Part shown: in pieces, positions 58,067 through 64,000 of the stretch
Layout of the letters: every line of letters starts with the position of its first letter
Numbering within the stretch: position 1 is the stretch's first letter
Assembly (NCBI RefSeq): GCF_020829665.1
Contig: NZ_JAIVFT010000002.1
Location: forward strand, 558,001-622,000
DNA from: Nostoc sp. CHAB 5824
Lineage (GTDB): Bacteria > Cyanobacteriota > Cyanobacteriia > Cyanobacteriales > Nostocaceae
Length of the DNA: 64,000 nucleotides
Direction: 5' to 3'
Translations under genes and position numbers: made by a program
The notes under the pieces: generated by a model
The model's input: the letters and a program-made list of their open reading frames with translations, nothing else
Databases searched by the model: none
What the model was told of the DNA's origin: nothing

Positions 58067-58290
58067 ATTTAACTTAACTTTAAGGAATTAAAAAGATGGC
58101 TGGAGTAGGAAAGGCAAGCTTTTAGGTTCAAAGTCGAGTCATGGCTTTTTATTATTTAAGTATAAGCAACTAATCCAGCCATCAAATTGATAATCAACTT
58201 AAACATAATTATTACATATATTTACGTAGAACTGTGATATATCTACGTTATAGCTTTTAGTGAGTACCTCACTATGAAACAAAAAAAACA

Positions 58291-58320
58291 ACCCTAAGGC
58301 TAGTGTAGCTAGGGTATTTT
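58291..58320 (+). terminator. hairpin downstream of coiled-coil gene
   Basis: ACCCTA plus GCTA (58291-58301 region) pairs with TAGC plus TAGGGT (58306-58315), with a two-base AG bulge and a GTG loop, followed by ATTTTA. It is 225 bases from the preceding stop, so it may serve an unseen transcript. Confidence 0.5.
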
Positions 58321-59311
58321 ATGCTTCAAAAAGCAAGCTTTTCTTATTAATCTGCGTTTTTATCATTAGTGTTTTTGGCATCTTGTTATCAAATTGGTTA
58401 ATGACAAGCCAGACGGCTTTCGCTAAGATTAACCTTTTGCAACCTGCTCCTACTCAACCGCTAGGCTATTACGACTATTTCGGCAAACTACTGAGTCCTC
58501 AAGAAGCATCACAACTAGTTGTAAATAAGGGACTCAATCCTAATAACCCCATTTCTTATCAACGGGTAGGGGCAGTTAAAATTACTAAGGAATTAATCGC
58601 CCAAGGTGAAGATATATTCTTCAACCGTAAGATTGGAGACACATTTTGTTTACGAGGGGTATTTGGTTTTGGACTTGGCATTGTTACGATTTTGCCAGAA
58701 TTAAAGACAGCAATAGTTAAGTTACAAGGTCAGCCTACAACGATTTACAAATTGTTCTTGAGAAGAATATAGCCTTAGGTAGTTGAACTTTTCCCAAAGG
58801 AACTGTCGTTAATACAGGCTTAAAAATGGAAAAGGGAGGGACTTTTCCCATTGGGCTGGGAATCACATCTAACATTGATATTAGCTGTGCTGCTTGCCAT
58901 GTACCCTTTTCAAATAAAGGCGAACGTCTTTTGGGAGTACCTAATGGCGAAATTGCCACTCCCCTGCTGGTTGCTTTAGCACCAAATTCAGCCGCAGGGT
59001 TTTCGCGGTTAAAGTTTAATCCCCTAGATCAACAATACAAAGGCAATGGAAAAATTATTCTAGACAGTAAAGGTAATAAAGTAGAATTACCTGATCCTGA
59101 AAAGTTTGAAAAAGCTTTCGACGATGCAGTATTGGATGTGCCTTTGGTAATTTTGAGAGTTCATCAGATAGTATCAACAATACTACTCAAATTCCCAGTA
59201 TGTTCACATTTTGCTAAAAAGACGCTTTACGCACAGAGAAATCAGGAGCTTCTGGCATTATTAAGATTAAAAGTTATCGAGACACGCAGATGCGATTTGA
59301 ATAATGATTAG
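58321..59311 (+). pseudogene. decayed c-type cytochrome (peroxidase-like) gene
   Basis: Coding sequence continues through three frames. The first piece (to about 58741) has a membrane or signal segment and LLQPAPTQPLGYYDYFGKLLSP. The frame then shifts, passes an in-frame TGA at 58784-58786 and continues as TFPKGTVVNTGLKMEKGG to the heme-binding motif CAACH at 58886-58900 and on to FDDAVLDVPL. A second shift near 59145 leads to GNFESSSDSINNTTQIPS, with another stop at 59215. The heme motif and layout suggest a di-heme cytochrome c peroxidase relative. Two shifts and several stops mean it is not functional. Confidence 0.8.
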
Positions 59312-59477
59312 CTTATTAACTGTTATTAACTGTTGATTTGGCTAAGTACAGCTTTGCGTAAGATTGTAGCGTTTTTAAACGCAGAGAGAAGTATGATCCG
59401 AGGAAAGCCAATACTGCTCGATTAAGCCTAAAAAATAACTCCAATGTAGTAGCGCGGCAAGCTTAATTTGCTATGAA

Positions 59478-60674
59478 TTAATGAAATGCTGTACTTAGCC
59501 GTTCAAGTTGGATTTCAATGGCTGCCAAAAGTTGGTCTTGCCGCCAATCTTGGCTAATATGGGCGGCTATGCAAGCGGCTCCAGCGCCGATACCTTCTTT
59601 CACAAAACCCTGCTCATAAGCTCTCAGCTGGGGATAACGAGAATCAGCAAAGCTCAGATGAGTTGCTAATAGGGGAGGGCTTCCTCCACTCTGAGTTAAG
59701 CTGCCTTTTCCTAAACTGAGGGCTAAGTCAACTGTAGCGCCAGTAGGGTCTTCTGCCACCCAGCGAGTTGTGCCTACAACAACTGCTTCTGGTTGCCATG
59801 ATAAAGCATAAGCTTGAGCGATCGCACTTATCAGCGCATAAACCGCCAGCATTTGCGTCCCACCAGCAAGCATTACACCACAACTACGACTAGCAGCGAT
59901 CGCCATCCCAGCTACCACCACCTGCATGGGATCACCCACAGCAGCGACGAGTTGTAAGGGGTTAACTGTGGAAGATGAAGGGGATGAGGAGGACAAAGTA
60001 AAATTTTCTCCTCCTGTTCCTTGCCCCCTGCTCCCCATCATCTTCTCCAGCCCAGCTTCCACTAGTGCCCATTTTTGCGCGTGGTTACAAACAGGATGAC
60101 TACTGTTAACTTTTCCGCCAGCTTCTATACCCAAACCAGTTAAGATTGCCAGGGCAGTTGTAGTGCCGCCAACGACGCACTCACCGACAATCAGATACCC
60201 CTGTTGGATATTGGCAGCAAGGCGTTCTCCCCAAAGTAGCCCTTGTTCAAACAAGTGGCGTACCATTGTGATTTCCATAGCAGCACCTCCACTTAAACAC
60301 TTAGCAGCCGTGCCGCCCAAATCAATTACTGGCACAGCAGGAGGCTGAGGTAAACCAGCATTAAACAAATGAATTGGTATCTTTAGTGACTCAAATACAG
60401 CGCGAGAAATCAGCACAGGCGAAGCCCCAGCCGCTAATGGTGGTAGGGGATATTGGGCTTTATGTTCTGGGCCATAATACAAAAACTCAGCATCGGCACA
60501 AGCAGTATATTTCCGATCCTCTGGAGTGCGACCGGCTGCCGAAATCCCTGGAATTAAACCAGTTTCAGTAAACCCTAAAACGCAGGCAAATACAGGTAGA
60601 CAGCCACGATACCGTCGCAGCCATTCTTCACCCTGTTCTTTTTGCGTATAAATACGAATTTGGGAATTGGGCAT
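59478..60674 (-). CDS. CobT-like nicotinate nucleotide phosphoribosyltransferase homologue (UPF0284)
   Basis: This 398-residue protein matches the UPF0284/TIGR00303 family, related to CobT, which makes the alpha-ribazole phosphate of cobamides. Blocks include FACVLGFTETGLIPGISAAGRTPEDRKYTACADAEF, VIDLGGTAAKCLSGGA and GECVVGGTTTALAILTGLG. About 28 residues near 209-236 (GSRGQGTGGENF, SSSSPSSS) are low complexity and coded by repeat-like DNA, an insertion in the family core. It follows DUF2232 on the same strand after 77 bases. Confidence 0.88.
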   Translation of the reverse strand: MPNSQIRIYTQKEQGEEWLRRYRGCLPVFACVLGFTETGLIPGISAAGRTPEDRKYTACADAEFLYYGPEHKAQYPLPPLAAGASPVLISRAVFESLKIPIHLFNAGLPQPPAVPVIDLGGTAAKCLSGGAAMEITMVRHLFEQGLLWGERLAANIQQGYLIVGECVVGGTTTALAILTGLGIEAGGKVNSSHPVCNHAQKWALVEAGLEKMMGSRGQGTGGENFTLSSSSPSSSTVNPLQLVAAVGDPMQVVVAGMAIAASRSCGVMLAGGTQMLAVYALISAIAQAYALSWQPEAVVVGTTRWVAEDPTGATVDLALSLGKGSLTQSGGSPPLLATHLSFADSRYPQLRAYEQGFVKEGIGAGAACIAAHISQDWRQDQLLAAIEIQLERLSTAFH

Positions 60675-60714
60675 GGGGAATTGGGTATGAGTTAGGACTC
60701 ATCATTTAACCAAA

Positions 60715-60745
60715 GACAAATGACAAATGACAAATGACAAATGAC
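60715..60745. repeat. heptanucleotide tandem repeat (GACAAAT)4
   Basis: Four perfect GACAAAT copies plus GAC lie between the DUF2232 and CobT-like genes. Confidence 0.92.
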
Positions 60746-60751
60746 TAATAA

Positions 60752-61501
60752 CTATCCTTCATAATCCATGAGGACTTGCACCCAGTGTGGTGGACGAGGA
60801 ATAGGGTTGCCCAGGCGGTCAAAAAGCAACCATGATGCTAGGTGTACCAGAAACAGGTAAATAAAGTTGTTGAGTAAAATTAGAGCGATCGCTCCCACTT
60901 GAATCAAAAACACACTGGGACTCGCCAAAAAACTCAAGCTAAAAAATACCCACTCTATGAACTCAGTCACTTGGTTAATCACATAAATCCACAGGTCTTC
61001 ACCCGACAAAACAGACAGCAACCACAGCCGAAAAAAGACTCCCAAAGTACCCAACAGCGTACCCAAGGTGATAGAAACAATCCAGGGAACACGACGACGA
61101 TACCACGTCGCTCCCAAAAGCACGCCCATAAACCCGTAGGGCATGACAAACAGCAAACTGCGGGCTGGCCCCATCAGTACCGTTAGCAGTAACCCCGAGG
61201 TGAGTGCTGCCATCCATGCCGCACGTTTGCCCCAACGCAGATAAACTAGAGCGATCGGCACCGGAAAAAATATCCGCAGAACTGGGCCCAAGGGAAAGTA
61301 GAAATTAATAAACCAAATCAAACTAGCGGTACTGGCTAAAAATGCCGTTTCCACCATTCTCAAGGGTGCATCAGCCTTGAGTTGAGGAGGCATTAACTGC
61401 TGTTCTTTGTTTAACCAATGATTGTGGGAAGTTGGAGATTTAAGCGATGGATCTTTCTCCGGCTCATCTGGCAGAGAATCTAAAATACTCATATTTGACA
61501 A
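60752..61501 (-). CDS. DUF2232 membrane protein
   Basis: This 249-residue protein has a soluble N-terminal 50 residues and five to six membrane helices. The segment FFPVPIALVYLRWGKRAAWMAALTSGLLL matches the DUF2232/YybS-like family, which resembles S components of vitamin transporters. It starts four bases after the stop of the Crp/Fnr gene, so the two are cotranscribed. A cobalamin link is hinted at by the CobT-like gene downstream but not shown. Confidence 0.85.
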   Translation of the reverse strand: MSNMSILDSLPDEPEKDPSLKSPTSHNHWLNKEQQLMPPQLKADAPLRMVETAFLASTASLIWFINFYFPLGPVLRIFFPVPIALVYLRWGKRAAWMAALTSGLLLTVLMGPARSLLFVMPYGFMGVLLGATWYRRRVPWIVSITLGTLLGTLGVFFRLWLLSVLSGEDLWIYVINQVTEFIEWVFFSLSFLASPSVFLIQVGAIALILLNNFIYLFLVHLASWLLFDRLGNPIPRPPHWVQVLMDYEG

Positions 61502-61505
61502 GTTT

Positions 61506-62207
61506 TTAAACTATCATTCTTTCTAAAGCTGACAAATCGGGAATACAAATAGTGTCTTGATCCCGTTTAATCAACCCTTTTTTTTCTAGCCTTGTCAACA
61601 CTCGTGTTACTGTTTCCCGCGCCAGTCCACTCAAACTACTCAATTCCCGATGAGGTAAATTGGGTATTTCGGTTCCTGTTTGCCCTTTCTTTCCTTGTCC
61701 TTCTGCCAAAAATAGTAACGTATCTGCCACCCGTGACTGACTATCAGATTCTCGCAACCGCAATCGGCGATTTACTTGCCGCAAACGTCGTGCCATTAGT
61801 TGCGCCAATCGAACTCCCGCTAAGGGTTCTATCTGAAGTAACTTGACAAAATCCTGAGCAGGCATACTACCAATTACCGTTGGGGCCAAAGTAATCACAT
61901 CTGTGGATCGAGGCACTTCATCTAGTGCCGCCATTTCACCAAACAATTCCCCTTTGCCAAGAATATTCAGCGTTACCTCTTTTCCTTCCAGATTGTAGGT
62001 GCGAATTTTTACCCATCCGTCCATAATAAAATATACAGAACCACCCCAGTCATTTTCCAGCAGAATTACCTGATTAGCTGGGTGAGTGCGGGTAACAAGA
62101 TGGATGAGGGCTGATTCTACAGAAGTTTCTGGCAACCCTTGAAAAAAGGGAGCCGAGGTGATCATCCAGGAATTAGCCTGTGCTTGCAAGCTATATCGGT
62201 CTTCCAT
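61506..62207 (-). CDS. Crp/Fnr family transcriptional regulator
   Basis: This 233-residue protein has a full cyclic-nucleotide-binding roll (about 18-130) with FGEMAALDEVPRSTDVI, which keeps the Gly-Glu and the Arg-Ser pair close to the cAMP-binding consensus, and a winged helix with LSSLSGLARETVTRVLTRLEKKGLI. It is first of a three-gene minus-strand run with DUF2232 and the CobT-like gene. It may therefore respond to a cyclic nucleotide; targets unknown. Confidence 0.92.
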   Translation of the reverse strand: MEDRYSLQAQANSWMITSAPFFQGLPETSVESALIHLVTRTHPANQVILLENDWGGSVYFIMDGWVKIRTYNLEGKEVTLNILGKGELFGEMAALDEVPRSTDVITLAPTVIGSMPAQDFVKLLQIEPLAGVRLAQLMARRLRQVNRRLRLRESDSQSRVADTLLFLAEGQGKKGQTGTEIPNLPHRELSSLSGLARETVTRVLTRLEKKGLIKRDQDTICIPDLSALERMIV

Positions 62208-62764
62208 TACGAGATTTTCATTTCAGCTGCTACATACACACAACAAACAAGAGCGCCATTTTCAGCCTAAGCCATCAAGGCACAGTTCCCTTTCAAAAAG
62301 AAAACTAAACTATGCTACATAAGAAAGCGACAAGAACGTTTTTCTAAATAATCTTTACCTATAAGTTTAAACGGGGTAAAAGTTGTGCAAAAAGTAGTTG
62401 ATCGCCGACGGTTGTATTGCCTAGTGGCTAGCTGCACTGCAAACTTGATTAGTTAAGAATATAGGCAAACAACATCAATGATACTAAAGGGAGTAAATTA
62501 TTGCTCAGGTATTTTAGCGATTTTCAAAAATAGGCAACTAATGAGCTGCAAAACTAAGCCTTATTAACAAACGCTGACTAAAGATTGCCACAACTCCCAG
62601 TAATCCATAACATAATGACAGCCACAAGTCCAAGCAGCGGCTTTTGCCACTTAAAACTTCTCCTATGGTTGACGCTAGGCGTAGCTTGGTTTGCTATAGG
62701 GGTAGGGTGATTGTAAAGTAATTGTTACATTAGTTGACATATATTTCTAAGTAAGGTGATAAAA
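62208..62764. other. divergent promoter region, no gene recognised
   Basis: This 557-base gap separates the Crp/Fnr gene from the last gene. It carries a CGCTAGGCGTAGC-type repeat fragment near 62675. No RNA gene or operator was recognised. Confidence 0.5.
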
Positions 62765-64000
62765 GTGACTTCCAGTGCAGATGAAATTCAAAAGCTGATC
62801 GCAGACATTGACAACTTACTTGCCAGTGGTGGCAAGCGCCTGTCTAGATTTCTGTCTGGTCAGGCGCAAGAGCCTAAAGAGGTTTTAGAACAAATTCGCA
62901 ACTTCTTAGTGAAGCTACAAGAAAAAGTAGCATTAGAAAGCGGTATCCCAAATCAGCCTTCTGAAGAACCGCGATCGCCCTTGGCGTTGGCGGAGCCATC
63001 GCCTTTATTAACAAAATTTCTTGATCGAGGTAATAATCAGTATCCACCACCGCAGCTCGAACTCAATCAGGAACAGAATACTGTTGCGGCAGGACAATTC
63101 AAAAATGAATTTTCGACTTTGATACAGCCATTGCGAACCGAATTAGAATTGCTCTTGCAAGAGCGAGCCACTCTCATACAGGAAATTCGGCAGCTAGAGC
63201 AAAGGCGATTGCAAAACTACTCCTTAGCGCAGCAGTTGACAAATCAAGAGCAGATGATTACCGAGTTTTTACAGGTACTCATGAGTCGTCTTGTGCCAAC
63301 TTTAACGCCACTGGTAGGCCAAACGTCGGAAAATTTCGCCAGTTCTCTAGGAGCAAATAGTGCAAACTCAGAACCAGCTACCTCTGCAACTCAACCGTTA
63401 TTAGAATCACCAGACCGTGTGGAGCGTTTAACCCAGCTGGCTAGGGAGTTGGATCAACGTTTATTATCACTAGATGGGACTGTGAATGTAGTATTTGAGG
63501 CACTACAGCGCAACATTAATACTTATTACGAATCTTTGTCGCAAGCATTGGCAAGAATGCATAGCAAGGGAATGCAAGGCGAACAGTTGATGGCCACCTT
63601 TCTCAACAATTTGACCCAGCATTTGCAGCAGCAATCCCCTAGTTCCCAGCCATCTTTGCTTGAGGTCGAATCTGATACACCACCATCATTAACTGACCCA
63701 GCTGAAATCACTGCTGGAGTTGCACCCCAACCCCTGGAGCTTATACAGCCAGAAACTTCATCTTTACTCACAATTGATCCCAAGCAACAGGATACTTCCA
63801 TCACAGAAGATTTAGATGCAGTGCTGTTGCAGCTTGGTATAGACTCGTCTCAATCTTCCCACCAGACCGAAGTATCGCAAGATATTTCTGCGTTAATTGG
63901 TGATGAAGTAGACCAACTTTACGCCAGCTTGTTTGGTACTGGTGATGTTAATAATCCCCGTCTTGAGGTTGCCACAAATGACTTATCTGTTTCCACCGCC
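62765..64000 (+). CDS. Gln/Leu-rich helical protein, 3' end outside window
   Basis: The frame opens at GTG (62765) and runs without a stop to the window edge, at least 412 codons. The protein begins TSSADEIQKLIADIDNLLA. It has helical coils (ELELLLQERATLIQEIRQLEQRRLQ; RVERLTQLARELDQRLLSLDGTV) and Ser/Pro/Gln-rich spacers. No signal peptide or enzyme motif is seen. I recognise it only as a cyanobacterial-type large hypothetical protein. Residues about 76-82 (PLALAEP) come from a GGCGTTGGCGGAGCCATCGCC-like repeat in the coding sequence. Confidence 0.8.
   Translation, partial: MTSSADEIQKLIADIDNLLASGGKRLSRFLSGQAQEPKEVLEQIRNFLVKLQEKVALESGIPNQPSEEPRSPLALAEPSPLLTKFLDRGNNQYPPPQLELNQEQNTVAAGQFKNEFSTLIQPLRTELELLLQERATLIQEIRQLEQRRLQNYSLAQQLTNQEQMITEFLQVLMSRLVPTLTPLVGQTSENFASSLGANSANSEPATSATQPLLESPDRVERLTQLARELDQRLLSLDGTVNVVFEALQRNINTYYESLSQALARMHSKGMQGEQLMATFLNNLTQHLQQQSPSSQPSLLEVESDTPPSLTDPAEITAGVAPQPLELIQPETSSLLTIDPKQQDTSITEDLDAVLLQLGIDSSQSSHQTEVSQDISALIGDEVDQLYASLFGTGDVNNPRLEVATNDLSVSTA

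Noticed and set aside
1..64000. CRISPR array
   Set aside because: The tandem repeats present (7 and 21 bp) have no spacers and there are no cas genes.

Overview
The window is chromosomal DNA from a filamentous, probably heterocyst-forming cyanobacterium (Nostocales, Nostoc/Anabaena-like). This rests on the very frequent HIP1 octamer GCGATCGC, the many heptanucleotide tandem repeats, and genes typical of cyanobacteria: an SLH-domain porin, DUF2499/DUF3593, DUF3318, CsaB, a bifunctional-nuclease (DUF151) protein, the sphR-sphS-phoU cluster and several Uma2 nucleases. No rRNA, tRNA or CRISPR array was seen.

Layout. 1-14 kb is mostly housekeeping: a small gene coupled to an HNH nuclease, clpB, an SRPBCC protein, rubredoxin, a flavoprotein, lpxD, an HdrB-like Fe-S protein, and the co-oriented acpP, fabF and tkt. 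A 200-bp MITE-like element and an eleven-copy 21-bp tandem repeat lie between lpxD and the HdrB-like gene. 14-18.2 kb is an AT-richer accessory island with an AAA+ ATPase and a large subtilisin-like protease, an arrangement matching IetAS-type phage defence, preceded by a small unknown gene. 18.2-25.3 kb holds small envelope or unknown genes, a GT-C-like membrane glycosyltransferase, DUF3318, the SLH porin and a Crp/Fnr regulator just upstream of it. 26.1-29 kb is the phosphate-sensing operon sphR-sphS-phoU. 29.7-32 kb has two tandem coiled-coil paralogues. 32.6-45.3 kb mixes metabolism (hisA, pgeF, birA, ribE), envelope genes (csaB, GT87, an M23 peptidase) and accessory genes.

45.5-50.1 kb contains an ABC exporter whose N-terminus is displaced by a frameshift in an A9 run, a Uma2 gene, and an AAA ATPase/TOPRIM-like pair resembling OLD/PARIS-type defence modules. 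50.2-57.3 kb has a U32 peptidase-family protein with a repeat inserted in frame, another Uma2 gene, a LysR regulator divergent from a methyltransferase, a secreted protein and a PotD-like binding protein. 58.3-59.3 kb is a decayed c-type cytochrome (peroxidase-like) gene. 59.5-62.2 kb is a minus-strand run: Crp/Fnr regulator, DUF2232 membrane protein, CobT-like protein. A long Gln/Leu-rich gene runs off the right edge.

The most interesting points are the two candidate defence pairs, the A9 frameshift or slippage site in the ABC transporter, and the amount of small repetitive DNA, some of it inserted in frame in protein-coding genes (U32, Uma2, PotD-like and the gene at the right edge). All identifications come from reading protein motifs; no database search was run.
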